Below are positions 54,419 to 63,829 of a stretch of 64,000 bases of DNA, piece after piece; position 1 is the first letter of the stretch; every line of letters starts with the position of its first letter. A program made the position numbers and the translations under genes. The notes under the pieces are model-generated. The model saw only the letters and a list, made by a program, of their open reading frames with translations. It did no database searches and was not told the DNA's origin. Source of the stretch: Pararhodobacter zhoushanensis (GTDB lineage Bacteria; Pseudomonadota; Alphaproteobacteria; Rhodobacterales; Rhodobacteraceae); NCBI RefSeq assembly GCF_003990445.1, contig NZ_REEZ01000003.1, positions 468,635 to 532,634 of the forward strand. Reading direction: 5' to 3'.

Positions 54419-55198
54419 ATGTTTGAGCGTCTTGGTCATTTTCTGGGCCGGTTTCTGGAACGCGACCAGCCAAGCGATCAGCCGGTCATCTCTCAGGATG
54501 CAGCGGCTCTGGCTGCATCAATCCGCGTGGGCGATGTGCTGCTTGTTGAGGGCCGGGCGCGGATCTCGACAGCGATCAAGTACCTGACGCAAAGCACCTG
54601 GTCGCACGCAGCGCTGTGTGTGCGCGATCTGACCTCGGGTGAGGGGCGGGTCGAGCTGGTCGAGGTGACGCTGCAAGAGGGCTGCCACCGGGTGCCGCTG
54701 TCCAAGTACACGCTCTATAACACCCGCCTGTGCCGTGCTGCCGGCCTGTCGGTTGAGGAACGCCAGACTGTCGCCGATTTCCTTAGCGCACGGATCGGCA
54801 TCACCTATGACACCCGCAATGTGATCGACCTTGCCCGCTATCTTTTCCCCACGCCGCCGGTTCCGGTACGCTGGCGGCGGCCTTTGTTGTCGCTGGGATC
54901 GGGCGATCCGACGCGGGCGATCTGCTCGTCGCTGATCGCGCAGGCGTTCCAGTCGGTGGAATACCCGGTGCTGCCCAAGATCGAGATGTTGCGCTCGCCG
55001 ACCGGGCGGCCGCTGGGCGCGGTCTGGCATCACCGGCATGCCTCGCTCATCGTGCCGCGGGACTTTGACCTGTCGCCGTATTTCGCCGTGGTCAAGCCGA
55101 CGCTGCACCGGGGATTCGATCACCACCGGATTCCCTGGGCCGAGAATGACGCGGACGGGGCGCACGAACGGGTTTCACAGGGCAAAATCGTGGGGTAA
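54419..55198 (+). CDS. YiiX/YebB-like permuted NlpC/P60 peptidase
   Basis: A 259-residue protein of the permuted papain-like (YiiX/LRAT-like) cysteine hydrolase group. The His segment STWSHAAL (near 60-67) comes before the Cys segment AICSSLIAQAF (near 160-170), the permuted order. It has no obvious signal peptide. Substrate could be a peptide or lipid amide. It is downstream of the SseB gene, and a hairpin follows. Confidence 0.78.
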   Translation: MFERLGHFLGRFLERDQPSDQPVISQDAAALAASIRVGDVLLVEGRARISTAIKYLTQSTWSHAALCVRDLTSGEGRVELVEVTLQEGCHRVPLSKYTLYNTRLCRAAGLSVEERQTVADFLSARIGITYDTRNVIDLARYLFPTPPVPVRWRRPLLSLGSGDPTRAICSSLIAQAFQSVEYPVLPKIEMLRSPTGRPLGAVWHHRHASLIVPRDFDLSPYFAVVKPTLHRGFDHHRIPWAENDADGAHERVSQGKIVG

Positions 55199-55214
55199 AA
55201 TAATACCTATTTCG

Positions 55215-55235
55215 CAAAGCATTGTTTTTGCTTTG
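55215..55235 (+). terminator. Weak hairpin after the YiiX gene
   Basis: CAAAGCA and TGCTTTG pair around TTGTTTT, 17 bases after the stop. It is AT-rich with no T-run after it, so it is a weak terminator at best. Confidence 0.4.
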
Positions 55236-55255
55236 TAAATACGGAAACCAGCCTC

Positions 55256-55283
55256 TTGACCTGCCCCCGCAATCCGCTAGAAC
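55256..55283 (+). promoter_or_regulatory. Predicted rplM-rpsI promoter
   Basis: TTGACC (55256-55261), a 16-base spacer and TAGAAC (55278-55283), 65 bases before rplM. The transcript would carry a leader with a GGGG/CCCC hairpin at 55312-55325, a possible site for L13 feedback. Confidence 0.6.
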
Positions 55284-55347
55284 ACGGCCATCCGGCGCCG
55301 GGATCTTCCCCGGGGTCGAATCCCCTTCTCTCTTTCAGGGCTGGACC

Positions 55348-55812
55348 ATGAAAACCTACACCGCAAAACCGGCGGAGATCGACAAGAAGTGGATCCTGAT
55401 CGACGCTGAAGGCGTCGTTCTGGGCCGCCTCGCGACGATCGTTGCCTCCATCCTGCGCGGCAAAAACAAGCCGACGTTCACGCCGCACATGGATATGGGC
55501 GACAACGTGATCATCATCAACGCCGACAAGGTGCAGATGACCGGCAACAAGCGCGCCGACAAACGCTACTACTGGCACACCGGCCACCCGGGCGGGATCA
55601 AGTTCCGCACGGCGGAGCAAGTGCTGGAAAGCGCCCACCCCGAGCGTGTTGTGATCAAGGCCGTCGAGCGCATGATTTCGCGCAACAGCCTTGGCCGTCA
55701 GCAGATGACCAACCTGCGCGTCTATGCCGGTGCCGAGCATCCGCATGAGGCACAGCAGCCGACCGTCCTCGACGTCGCGTCGATGAACCCGAAGAACACC
55801 CGGAGCGCTTGA
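55348..55812 (+). CDS. rplM: 50S ribosomal protein L13
   Basis: A 154-residue L13, a primary assembly protein of the large subunit. Family sequence includes [18 protein letters not shown] and [16 protein letters not shown], then [16 protein letters not shown]. The ATG at 55348 matches the family start. The next gene, rpsI, starts 3 bases after the stop: the standard L13-S9 operon. Confidence 0.98.
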   Translation: MKTYTAKPAEIDKKWILIDAEGVVLGRLATIVASILRGKNKPTFTPHMDMGDNVIIINADKVQMTGNKRADKRYYWHTGHPGGIKFRTAEQVLESAHPERVVIKAVERMISRNSLGRQQMTNLRVYAGAEHPHEAQQPTVLDVASMNPKNTRSA

Positions 55813-55814
55813 TC

Positions 55815-56333
55815 ATGGCCGATGAGATCAAATCCCTCGACGCGTTGAAAGACGCCGTCGCCGGTGCTGCCGCTTCCTCGGCCGCTGTCGCGTATGACGC
55901 TGACGGTGCCGAAGCTGCCGCCCCCCGTACCCCGCAGCGCGACTCGCTGGGCCGCGCCTATGCCACCGGCAAACGCAAAGACGCCATTGCGCGCGTCTGG
56001 ATCAAGCCGGGCTCGGGCAAAGTTGTCGTCAACGGCAAAGACATCAACGCGTATTTCGCGCGTCCGGTTCTTCAGATGATCCTGAAGCAGCCGTTCGAGA
56101 TCACCAACACCGTCGGCCAGTTCGATGTGTTCGCGACCGTGGTCGGTGGTGGTCTGTCGGGTCAGTCGGGCGCTGTGAAACACGGCGTGTCGAAAGCTCT
56201 GCAGCTGTACGATCCCAGCCTGCGCGCTGTGCTGAAAGCCGCTGGCTTCCTGACCCGCGACAGCCGCGTTGTGGAACGCAAGAAATACGGCAAGCGCAAA
56301 GCACGCCGCAGCTTCCAGTTCTCCAAGCGCTGA
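55815..56333 (+). CDS. rpsI: 30S ribosomal protein S9
   Basis: A 172-residue S9, longer than the usual 130 because of an N-terminal acidic/Ala-rich extension of about 40 residues before the core ([21 protein letters not shown]). Such extensions are common in this group. It ends in [13 protein letters not shown], the C-terminal tail that contacts P-site tRNA. It is co-transcribed with rplM, and a terminator follows. Confidence 0.97.
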   Translation: MADEIKSLDALKDAVAGAAASSAAVAYDADGAEAAAPRTPQRDSLGRAYATGKRKDAIARVWIKPGSGKVVVNGKDINAYFARPVLQMILKQPFEITNTVGQFDVFATVVGGGLSGQSGAVKHGVSKALQLYDPSLRAVLKAAGFLTRDSRVVERKKYGKRKARRSFQFSKR

Positions 56334-56351
56334 TTGCTGGTTACAGTTTGG

Positions 56352-56380
56352 AAAACGCGGTCCCTCGGGGCCGCGTTTTT
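56352..56380 (+). terminator. Terminator of rplM-rpsI
   Basis: AAAACGCGG and CCGCGTTTTT pair around a CCCTCGGGG inner stem, 18 bases after the rpsI stop. It is symmetrical enough to serve the converging minus-strand gene as well. Confidence 0.85.
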
Positions 56381-56391
56381 CGTTGGGCGGT

Positions 56392-57882
56392 TTACTCGTG
56401 CCAATACGTCCAAGGCGGCTGGCGCAGCCCGCGCAGCGCATAGCGCAGCTCATCAGTGTCATTCGCGGCGGCGCTGTGCGCACAGGCGTCTGACAAGGCG
56501 GGCAGGGGGCTGCGGGTGAAGAGCCGCAGCGTGTATTGCCGCGCCCAGACCAGTTCGCATTGCTCGGTCATGCCGGTTTCGGCGACATAGGCCCACAGGG
56601 CCGCATGGCGATCGGGCAGATCGCGCACCCCCTCAGCCGTTGCAAAGAACGCGACCACATCGGGGGCATAGGCCTGCACGACCGCCAGGGTCAGCCCCTC
56701 ACGCGCGACCAGATGGCTGGTCAGGCCAATCGTATCCAGCGCGCGGATATCCGCATGAAAGGCCGCCGCTCCGGCATCGCCCAGGGCGAAGCTGGCAACC
56801 TCGCCCTGTGCCGAGAGGGCGTTCAGTGCGCGGCCCAGGGCGACATGACTGTCCAGCAGGCGGGGGTAATAGTTGGCGATCCCAAGGTGATCGCCAAGGC
56901 TGCGCGTATGGAGGCCGAACGCGGCCAGATAGACCGCCACCCCTAGCGTAAGCCAGCCGCGCCGGGCCTGCGCCACCGGCGCGCGCGACACCGCCCAGCC
57001 CAGATACAATGCCATCGGCAGCACGATCTGGAACACAAAGCGTTGCAGGTAGTTCATCAGCAGGTCTGACGACGCATAGCTATAGCCGACCGCACCGAAA
57101 TAGAACAACAAGGCCAGCCCGGTACGCCGGTTGCCCCAGACCAGCAACGCCAGCGCAGGCAGGACATAGGGCAGGATGCGCAGCGCCTGTGCCGGGTCGA
57201 ACCCTTCGCCGGACTTGATGAAATAGGTGTTGGGCAGGGCCTCGCCGAAGTACCACAGATGAAAGCCGAAATACCCCGCCGCCATTAACCCCAGTGCCGC
57301 GCCGTGTCGCAGTACCACGGCGCGCGCGGGCCGGGTTGTCAGCAACATCAGGGGGTAAAGGCCGAACAGCAACCATGCCTCGGGCCGGGTCAATACCAAC
57401 AGCAGCACGCAGAGCAGGGCCTGCGTCCATTTGCGCTGCTCGGCGTAGATGAAGAACAGCGCCAGCGTCCCGCCGTAAAGCCAGGTCTCCAACCCCGAAA
57501 CCGCATGCGCGATGCTGGCCGGGATGGCCAGACTGAGCACCAGCACAAAGGCCATGCGCGCTTTCTCACCGGCCTCGCGCAGCAACAGCGCGCCGATGCC
57601 CGCCAGTGTGAGCAGCGAGATCAGTTTGAAACTGAGCACCATGTCCCAGCCCATCGCCGCGGGCAGAATCGAGAGCGCGGCGAAGACCGGATTTGTGTAG
57701 GCCTGCGTCAGATCGAACCCATCGGGGTTATACGCCCAGATCCCGTGCGCGATCAGGTTCTGGCCATAGCGCCAGGTGATGAAGGCATCATCAACGGTGA
57801 ACCGGGCAAAGATCCACAGATTGGCCAGCACGACCAACGACAGTAGGGCAGTGACAACGATCAGGGGGCGGGGAGGGGTCAC
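56392..57882 (-). CDS. Polytopic GT-C glycosyltransferase-like protein
   Basis: About 496 residues with roughly ten transmembrane helices in the first 350, then a periplasmic-type domain. The first loop carries FTVDDAFITWRYGQNL, with adjacent acidic residues placed like the GT-C catalytic DD/DE motif that uses lipid-linked sugars. YNPDGFDLTQAYTNPVF is a further family-like segment. I use the GTG at 57882, where the first helix begins; the start is uncertain. It may act in envelope glycan synthesis, but donor and acceptor are unknown. Confidence 0.7.
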   Translation of the reverse strand: MTPPRPLIVVTALLSLVVLANLWIFARFTVDDAFITWRYGQNLIAHGIWAYNPDGFDLTQAYTNPVFAALSILPAAMGWDMVLSFKLISLLTLAGIGALLLREAGEKARMAFVLVLSLAIPASIAHAVSGLETWLYGGTLALFFIYAEQRKWTQALLCVLLLVLTRPEAWLLFGLYPLMLLTTRPARAVVLRHGAALGLMAAGYFGFHLWYFGEALPNTYFIKSGEGFDPAQALRILPYVLPALALLVWGNRRTGLALLFYFGAVGYSYASSDLLMNYLQRFVFQIVLPMALYLGWAVSRAPVAQARRGWLTLGVAVYLAAFGLHTRSLGDHLGIANYYPRLLDSHVALGRALNALSAQGEVASFALGDAGAAAFHADIRALDTIGLTSHLVAREGLTLAVVQAYAPDVVAFFATAEGVRDLPDRHAALWAYVAETGMTEQCELVWARQYTLRLFTRSPLPALSDACAHSAAANDTDELRYALRGLRQPPWTYWHE

Positions 57883-58015
57883 GCGGGCATATCTCGATGG
57901 CTCGGGCAGGGGCGGCCACGATAGGGACGGCCCGCCGCGCTGTCCAGAATGGCCGCTTGGCGCTTTCGCTTGGAACAGGCGGCGGCTAACGTGGCGCAGG
58001 GCCTGAGAGGATCGT

Positions 58016-58636
58016 ATGTACACGCCAGCGCATTTCACCGAATCCGACGCCGCTGAAATCGAGCGCCTGATGCACGACAACCCGCTGGCTGTTCTGGTCA
58101 CGCAGACGGCGGCGGGGCTGGATGCCAACCATCTGCCGCTGATGCGGGATGGTAAGGGGTTTGTGGGCCATGTCGCGCTGGCCAACCCGCTGCACGAGGT
58201 GCTGGCGGACGGCGCCGAGGTGCTGGCGATCTTTCGCGCCGGGGACGGCTATGTCAGCCCCAACTGGTATCCGTCCAAGGCCGAGACGCACATGGCTGTG
58301 CCCACGTGGAATTATCAGGTCGTGCATGTCCACGCGACGCTCAGCTGGTCGCATGCCGAAAAGGACAAGCGCCGCGCCGTGGCGCTTTTGACGGCAAAGC
58401 ACGAGAAAGCCACCAACGGCGCGCAGGCGTGGAAGATGGGCGATGCGCCGGGCGCGTTTCTGGCCGACCTGCTGGGCAAGATCGTCGCCTTTCATCTGAC
58501 CGTCACGCGGATCGACGCCAAGTCCAAACTGAACCAGAACCGCAGCGCTGCCGATATCGCGGGTGTGGCGGGCGCGTTTGAGGCGCGGGGCAACGGCCCG
58601 CTCGCCGATCAGATGCGCCGCGCGCTCAACACCTGA
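58016..58636 (+). CDS. PaiB-like FMN-binding regulator family protein
   Basis: A 206-residue PaiB/FMN-binding split-barrel family protein. Family sequence is clear: MYTPAHFTESDAAEIERLMH, SPNWYPSKAETHMAVPTWNY and KLNQNRSAADIAGV. In Bacillus PaiB affects sporulation and protease genes; here the role is unknown and may be enzymatic. It starts 133 bases from the divergent glycosyltransferase-like gene. purF follows 108 bases on. Confidence 0.9.
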   Translation: MYTPAHFTESDAAEIERLMHDNPLAVLVTQTAAGLDANHLPLMRDGKGFVGHVALANPLHEVLADGAEVLAIFRAGDGYVSPNWYPSKAETHMAVPTWNYQVVHVHATLSWSHAEKDKRRAVALLTAKHEKATNGAQAWKMGDAPGAFLADLLGKIVAFHLTVTRIDAKSKLNQNRSAADIAGVAGAFEARGNGPLADQMRRALNT

Positions 58637-58744
58637 GCATCCGTCACACCGCCGTCGCAAAAGGCTGTAACGGCCCCGCTTGGCTCTTGCCCCCGAAGGG
58701 CCAAGCGCCTAAAGGGTGCGCAACGCAGCAATGGGGACCCAACC

Positions 58745-60205
58745 ATGCAGCCTTGGCTCAGCCATCCCTTTGACGATGACAAGCTGACAGAAGAATGCGG
58801 CGTCTTCGGAGCCGTGAATGTTCAGGACGCCGCCAATTTTGTCGCCCTAGGCCTGCACGCGCTGCAGCACCGGGGACAAGAGGCGGGCGGCATCATCACC
58901 CACAGTGCCGACCGCGGCTTTCAGTCTGCCCACCGCTTCGGACTGGTGCGCGACAACTTCACCTCGGCCAAGCTGATGGAAACGCTGCCGGGTTCGATCG
59001 GTATCGGCCATGTGCGCTATTCCACGGCGGGCTCGAAGGGCAACACCGCGATCCGCGACGTGCAGCCGTTCTTTGGCGAATTCTCGATGGGCGGTGCTGC
59101 GATTGCGCACAACGGCAACATCACCAACGCCGAGGCGATCCGCAAGGAACTGATCGAGCGCGGTTCGATCTTCCAGTCGTCCAGCGATTCGGAATGCATC
59201 ATCCACCTGATGGCGCGCTCGATCCAGCGCACGCATGCCGAACGCCTGAAAGATGCGCTGCGGCGTTGCGAGGGGGCCTTCTCGGTCATCGCCATGACCC
59301 GCACCAAACTGATTGGCGTGCGCGACAAGCTGGGCGTCCGCCCGCTGGTGCTGGGCAAGATCGGCGACGGCTTTGCGCTGGCCTCGGAAACCTGCGCGCT
59401 CGACATCATCGGTGCCGAGTTCCTGCGTGAGATCGAGCCGGGCGAGATGGTGGTCATCGACCACAAGGGCGTCGTGTCCTCGCGTCCGTTCGAGCGCACC
59501 TCGCCGCGCTTCTGCATCTTCGAGCAGGTCTATTTCTCACGCCCCGATTCGATTATCGGCGGGCGCTCGGTCTATGAAACCCGCCGCCAGATCGGTGTGG
59601 AACTGGCCCGCGAAGCCCCGGTCGAGGCCGATCTGGTCTGCCCTGTGCCCGATTCGGGCACCCCGGCGGCCATCGGCTACAGTCAGGAATCGGGCATCCC
59701 CTTTGCGATGGGGATCATCCGCAACCAGTATATGGGCCGCACGTTCATCGAGCCCTCCGAGCAGATCCGCAACATGGGCGTGCGCCTGAAGCTCAACGTG
59801 AACCGCGCGTTGATCAAGGGCAAGCGCGTGGTGCTGGTCGACGATTCGGTGGTGCGCGGCACGACCAGCCTGAAGATCAAGGAAATGATCCTTGAGGCCG
59901 GCGCGGCCGAGGTCCATTTTCGCATCGCCTCGCCCCCGACGATGTGGCCGTGCTTCTACGGCGTCGATACGCCGGAACGCTCCAAGCTGCTGGCGGCCCG
60001 GATGAGCGAAGAGGAAATGCGCGCCTTCATAGGTGTCGAAAGCCTGAAGTTCATCTCGCTCGACGGTCTCTACCGCGCGGCGGGAGAGGCTGAGGGGCGC
60101 TCGAAATCGACGCCGCAGTTCTGTGATGCCTGCTTCTCGGGCGAGTATCCGGTCGAACCCTCGGACATGATCGCCCGCGGCTTTGAACTGAAAGCGGCCG
60201 AGTAA
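58745..60205 (+). CDS. purF: Amidophosphoribosyltransferase, Fe-S type
   Basis: A 486-residue PurF, the first step of purine synthesis (PRPP plus glutamine to phosphoribosylamine). Cys18 in EECGVFGAVN would be the N-terminal nucleophile after removal of a 17-residue propeptide. The PRPP site is VVLVDDSVVRGTTS. Cys257, Cys403, Cys460 and Cys463 (in RFCIF, PCFYG and CDACF) match the four cluster ligands of the Bacillus type, so a 4Fe-4S cluster is expected. It appears to be monocistronic. Confidence 0.97.
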   Translation: MQPWLSHPFDDDKLTEECGVFGAVNVQDAANFVALGLHALQHRGQEAGGIITHSADRGFQSAHRFGLVRDNFTSAKLMETLPGSIGIGHVRYSTAGSKGNTAIRDVQPFFGEFSMGGAAIAHNGNITNAEAIRKELIERGSIFQSSSDSECIIHLMARSIQRTHAERLKDALRRCEGAFSVIAMTRTKLIGVRDKLGVRPLVLGKIGDGFALASETCALDIIGAEFLREIEPGEMVVIDHKGVVSSRPFERTSPRFCIFEQVYFSRPDSIIGGRSVYETRRQIGVELAREAPVEADLVCPVPDSGTPAAIGYSQESGIPFAMGIIRNQYMGRTFIEPSEQIRNMGVRLKLNVNRALIKGKRVVLVDDSVVRGTTSLKIKEMILEAGAAEVHFRIASPPTMWPCFYGVDTPERSKLLAARMSEEEMRAFIGVESLKFISLDGLYRAAGEAEGRSKSTPQFCDACFSGEYPVEPSDMIARGFELKAAE

Positions 60206-60210
60206 GGGCA

Positions 60211-60229
60211 GGGGCCGCGCGGCGGCCCC
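60211..60229. terminator. Convergent hairpin after purF
   Basis: GGGGCCGC and GCGGCCCC pair around GCG between the purF stop and the 3' end of the converging secreted-protein gene. No T-run is present. Confidence 0.5.
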
Positions 60230-60239
60230 GGTCCAGCGC

Positions 60240-60737
60240 TCAGCGCCGATCGATCACATTACCCTGCGCATCGACGTACCAACAGAAGCTGGCGGTGAAG
60301 GGCGCCGTGCGGCTATTTGCGCGCGCGAAGTAGCAAATCGCGACGTTGTTGCGAAGGCGGGTCACGAAATAGGTGGCCTGAGATTGCTGATTACCGTCAT
60401 TGACCGTGGGCGTACTTGGCGTCCGGAAAGGGACACCGTCCGCCGAAGTCGGGATGAACTCGCGCCGGCCGTTGGTCTGCATCCAGGCCACGAAAACGCC
60501 AGCCGGTTCGTTCTGGGGGGCGCACAGCAGCATTGCATACCCTCGCCAACCTTCGATCTGGCCAACGGTGCGCGAGATTGTGGTGATCGTGTTCCCGCAA
60601 TAGGCGTTGTTCAGCGCCGCTTCGATCTGCGCTTCGGGGATCGCCGGAAAGCGGGCTGGCGTCTGGGCAAGGGCGGGTGAGGCCGCATACAAGGCTGCGC
60701 AGAGCGCGAAAAGCGCGCGGGTCGGATGTGGGAACAT
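60240..60737 (-). CDS. Secreted protein of unknown function
   Basis: A 165-residue protein with a signal peptide (LFALCAALYAASPALAQ). The mature part has Cys in AYCGNTITT, LLCAPQN, AICYFAR and FCWYVDAQG, possibly two disulfides. The start at 60737 follows GCAGGAGG. No family is recognised. It is divergent from nothing nearby. Confidence 0.75.
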   Translation of the reverse strand: MFPHPTRALFALCAALYAASPALAQTPARFPAIPEAQIEAALNNAYCGNTITTISRTVGQIEGWRGYAMLLCAPQNEPAGVFVAWMQTNGRREFIPTSADGVPFRTPSTPTVNDGNQQSQATYFVTRLRNNVAICYFARANSRTAPFTASFCWYVDAQGNVIDRR

Positions 60738-60904
60738 GGGAACCTCCTGCAGGCGGCGTGCGAAATCTATGAGGGTGCACAACTTCAGGGGTAGCAGTCA
60801 GGTGCGTGTGCAACAACGCCAAAACCCGACCCGACCATGTGGGTTGACGTGAGGTCTGGTATGCGGAGTCCCCGACGATCGGCAACGCCAAGCGCCAGCG
60901 AGGC

Positions 60905-61030
60905 GCGGCGCTCGCCCCCATTGAGGGGCCTCGCGCCGCGCGGGGCCAGCCCCGCGCCCCGTTCAAGGGGGACGCACGCGCCCCCCTTGAAAATCCCCCC
61001 GTGGATATTTGCAGACAGAAAATGAACAGG
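60905..61030. repeat. GGATATTT intergenic element, copy J
   Basis: Plus orientation: CGGCGCTCGCCCCCATTGAG segment like copy I, GGGGCCAGCCCCGCGCCCC and TTCAAGGGGG/CCCCCTTGAA stems, then CCCCCCGTGGATATTTG and CAGACAGAAAATGA. It combines the copy I 5' part with the copy E/F tail. Confidence 0.65.
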
Positions 61031-61042
61031 GTTAAAGAACCC

Positions 61043-61112
61043 TTATCATCTGTCCTTAAATATCCTGGGGGGTGAATTGGCCGTCAGGCCAAGAGGGGGG
61101 CAAGGCCCCCCT
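61043..61112. repeat. GGATATTT intergenic element, copy K (inverted)
   Basis: Minus orientation after ychF: GGGGGGCCTTGCCCCCCTC stem, TTGGCCTGACGGCCAA hairpin, ATTCACCCCCCAGGATATTTA and GGACAGATGAT. It is almost identical to copy C, 52 kb away. Confidence 0.75.
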
Positions 61113-61127
61113 GCCTGTTTTTCTGGA

Positions 61128-62225
61128 TCAGGCGTTGAACAGGAAGTGCAGGACGTCGCCGTCCTTGACCTCATAGGTCTTGCCCTCGACCCGGAACTTG
61201 CCCGCCTCCTTCGCGCCGCTCTCGCCCTTGTGGGCGATGTAATCGGCGTAGGCGATGGTTTCCGAGCGGATGAAGCCCTTCTCGAAGTCGCCATGGATCA
61301 CCCCTGCCGCCCCCGGGGCCAGCGTGCCTTTGGTGATCGTCCAGGCGCGGGCCTCTTTCGGGCCGACGGTGAAATAGGTTTGCAGGCCAAGCAGCTCGTA
61401 GCCCGCGCGGATCAGGCGGTCGAGGCCGGCCTCTTCCAGACCCATCTCGTCCAGAAACATCTCGGCTTCTTCGCCGTCCAATTGGCTGATCTCTTCCTCG
61501 ATCTTGGCCGAAATGACCACGATCCCGGCGCCTTGCTCCTGTGCCATCTTGGCGACGCGCTCGGTCTGCGAGTTCCCCGTCGCTGCCGCGCTTTCCTCGA
61601 CGTTGCACACAAAGAGCACGGGCTTGGAGGTCAGCAGCTGCAACAGCCGCCAGGCGCGGGCGTCATCGGCGGCGACGCTCACGCTGCGGGCCGGGCGGCC
61701 CGCTTCCAGCGCGGCTTGTGCGACGGCGAGCAGGCGGTCCTGATCGGCGGCGTCCTTGTCGTTGCCCTTGATCTTGCGCGCAAGGTTGGTGCGGCGGCGC
61801 TCGATGCTTTCCAGATCGGCGAGCATCAGCTCGGTCTCGATGGTCTCGGCATCGGCGACCGGGTCGATCCGGCCTTCGACATGGGTGATGTCGCCGTCTT
61901 CAAAGCAGCGCAGCACATGGGCGATGGAATCGCATTCGCGGATATTGGCGAGGAACTGGTTGCCCAGACCCTCGCCCTTGGACGCGCCGCGCACCAGACC
62001 GGCGATATCGACAAAGGTCATCCGCGTCGGGATGATCGCTTTGGACCCGGCAATCGCCGCCAGCTTGTCGAGCCGGTCATCGGGCACAGCAACCTCGCCC
62101 ACATTGGGCTCGATCGTGCAGAAGGGGAAGTTGGCAGCCTGCGCCGCCGCCGTTCTGGTCAGTGCATTGAACAGGGTCGACTTGCCGACATTCGGCAGAC
62201 CCACGATGCCCATCTTGAAACCCAT
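61128..62225 (-). CDS. ychF: Redox-regulated ATPase YchF (OLA1-like)
   Basis: A 365-residue YchF P-loop protein of the Obg family that prefers ATP and is linked to translation and oxidative stress. Walker A is [10 protein letters not shown] near the N-terminus ([20 protein letters not shown]). The usual NKxD guanine motif is replaced by NVEE (VLFVCNVEE), the mark of ATP specificity. The C-terminal TGS domain ends in [17 protein letters not shown]. The start at 62225 fits the family. A repeat copy lies just after its stop. Confidence 0.97.
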   Translation of the reverse strand: MGFKMGIVGLPNVGKSTLFNALTRTAAAQAANFPFCTIEPNVGEVAVPDDRLDKLAAIAGSKAIIPTRMTFVDIAGLVRGASKGEGLGNQFLANIRECDSIAHVLRCFEDGDITHVEGRIDPVADAETIETELMLADLESIERRRTNLARKIKGNDKDAADQDRLLAVAQAALEAGRPARSVSVAADDARAWRLLQLLTSKPVLFVCNVEESAAATGNSQTERVAKMAQEQGAGIVVISAKIEEEISQLDGEEAEMFLDEMGLEEAGLDRLIRAGYELLGLQTYFTVGPKEARAWTITKGTLAPGAAGVIHGDFEKGFIRSETIAYADYIAHKGESGAKEAGKFRVEGKTYEVKDGDVLHFLFNA

Positions 62226-62301
62226 CTCTCACCCTCCGGCGTCCTGTATCGGCTGCGCTTCTAGGGCCTGAGGCGTCGGGCGGCAAGCCCGCGTTGACGG
62301 G

Positions 62302-62715
62302 TCAGAAGGGTTTGACCACCACGACCCACAGGATCGCAATGACACCGATGACGCTGACCTCGTTGAAGATGCGCAAAAACAGGTCGCTTTCACGGAACTC
62401 GCCGCGTTTGGCCCGCATCACCATCATCCCGGTATAGACGTAGTGCGCGGCCAGCAGGGCCACCAGCGTGATCTTCAGATGCGTCCAGGGCGCGAAGCTC
62501 CACAGCCACCACGCCATCCACAGCCCGGTGATCAGCGCGATCACCCCCAGCCCGGCGGAAAAGCGGTACAGGCGGATCGTCAGATCGCCCAGCGGCCCAA
62601 AGGCCCCCAGCTGCGCCCATTCACGCTTCCAGTAGATCAGCGCGCGCGGCACGGCGAAGATGGAGGTCATCCAGCCCATGACGCAGAGAATATGTATGAT
62701 TTTGACCCAGTCCAT
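62302..62715 (-). CDS. HemJ/CopD-superfamily membrane protein
   Basis: A 137-residue protein with four hydrophobic helices. The start KIIHILCVMGWMTSIFAVPR, the HLKITLVALLAAHYVYTG middle and the ending FNEVSVIGVIAILWVVVVKPF resemble HemJ (UPF0093) protoporphyrinogen IX oxidase. An early His near residue 8 and the LK of HLK agree with the family pattern. It could supply haem synthesis, but a general CopD-family role is possible. It is separated from ychF by 76 bases. Confidence 0.72.
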   Translation of the reverse strand: MDWVKIIHILCVMGWMTSIFAVPRALIYWKREWAQLGAFGPLGDLTIRLYRFSAGLGVIALITGLWMAWWLWSFAPWTHLKITLVALLAAHYVYTGMMVMRAKRGEFRESDLFLRIFNEVSVIGVIAILWVVVVKPF

Positions 62716-62756
62716 GCGCCTTGGATGCCCCCGCGCGCGGCTGGATGCAAGGGGGC

Positions 62757-63704
62757 TCAGCGCGCGGCGAAGACCGACCAGCCGGTACGCCGGGCGAGAC
62801 GCTCCAGCGCGCGCGAGGCCAGTTGCGAGTTGCCGATGGTGTTAAGCCCCGGCGACCAGCAGCCGATGGAAGCCCGCCCTGGCGCGACGGCAAGGATGCC
62901 GCCGCCGACTCCGCTTTTACCCGGCAGGCCGACACGAAAGGCGAAGTCGCCCGAGCCGTCGTAATGCCCGCAGGTCAGCATCAGCGCGTTGATCTGACGC
63001 GCCATCCGGGCCGAGACCGCGCGCCGCCCGTCGGGGGCCAGTCGTCCGTCAAAGGCCAGAAACCGCCCGGCCATCGCCAGCTGGCGCACGCTCATCGCAA
63101 TCGCACAGTGATGGAAGTAGACGCCCAGCACCTTGTCGGGCTGGCCGGTGACGATGCCATAGCTGCGCATGAAATTCGCCAACGCGACATTGCGAAAGCC
63201 GCTCTGCTTTTCCGAGCGGGCCACGGCGGGGTCGATCGCGACGTCGTCGTCGCCCGCCAGAAAACGGATGAAGCGCAGGATTTCGCCAAGCGCTTCCTTG
63301 GGGGCATAGTGAGACAGGATGGCGTCGGTCACCGCGATGGCCCCGGCGTTGATGAAGGGATTGCGCGGGCGTCCGCGCTCGTGTTCCAGCTGCACGATGG
63401 AGTTGAACGGATCGCCCGACGGCTCACGCCCCACCCGCTCCCAGACCGCGTTGCCGTGCCGTCCGAGCGCCAGTGCCAGCGTGAACACTTTGGACACGCT
63501 CTGAATAGAAAAGGGCACGCCGGTATCGCCCGCAGCGATCAGCTGGCCATCCGCCGTCGCCACCGCCAGCCCGAACTGGTCGGGCCGCACGCCTGCGAGT
63601 TGCGGGATATAGTCGGCGACCACGCCGCGGTCGGTCTCGGCCGCCATTTCGGCAGCGATTTCGGCGACGATCCGGTGCAGGTCGGGGCGGGTGGGCGTTG
63701 ACAT
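62757..63704 (-). CDS. glsA: Glutaminase A
   Basis: A 315-residue glutaminase with the beta-lactamase-like SxxK motif (SIQSVSKVF). Other family sequences are [10 protein letters not shown] and [10 protein letters not shown]. It hydrolyses glutamine to glutamate and ammonia. I use the ATG at 63704 after GAGG; a start at 63740 would add 12 residues. It is divergent from trpA. Confidence 0.95.
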   Translation of the reverse strand: MSTPTRPDLHRIVAEIAAEMAAETDRGVVADYIPQLAGVRPDQFGLAVATADGQLIAAGDTGVPFSIQSVSKVFTLALALGRHGNAVWERVGREPSGDPFNSIVQLEHERGRPRNPFINAGAIAVTDAILSHYAPKEALGEILRFIRFLAGDDDVAIDPAVARSEKQSGFRNVALANFMRSYGIVTGQPDKVLGVYFHHCAIAMSVRQLAMAGRFLAFDGRLAPDGRRAVSARMARQINALMLTCGHYDGSGDFAFRVGLPGKSGVGGGILAVAPGRASIGCWSPGLNTIGNSQLASRALERLARRTGWSVFAAR

Positions 63705-63829
63705 GCTGGCCTCATACGCGAGGGGCGGTGTCGTTTCCATGGGCTTTCGCGCGGTGCGGGGCGTGCTGACCCCTTGATTTCCGCCGCCCGCCCGTGCAAG
63801 CCCTCAGACGTTCAAGGACGGGGACCGCT

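Larger units (their letters stand above)
60738..61127. other. 390-base gene-free region
   Basis: It holds the upstream region of the secreted protein (60738 to about 60900, no recognisable boxes) and two facing GGATATTT repeat copies (J and K, 60905-61112). No gene or RNA is seen. Confidence 0.6.

Noticed and set aside
55296-55330. A tRNA-like T-loop sequence (GGGGTCGAATCCCC) before rplM
   Set aside because: There is no acceptor stem, anticodon arm or D-loop around it. It is better read as a leader hairpin of the rplM transcript.
60738-60904. Possible small RNA upstream of the secreted protein gene
   Set aside because: No promoter, hairpin with T-run or conserved fold was visible, only ordinary upstream sequence.
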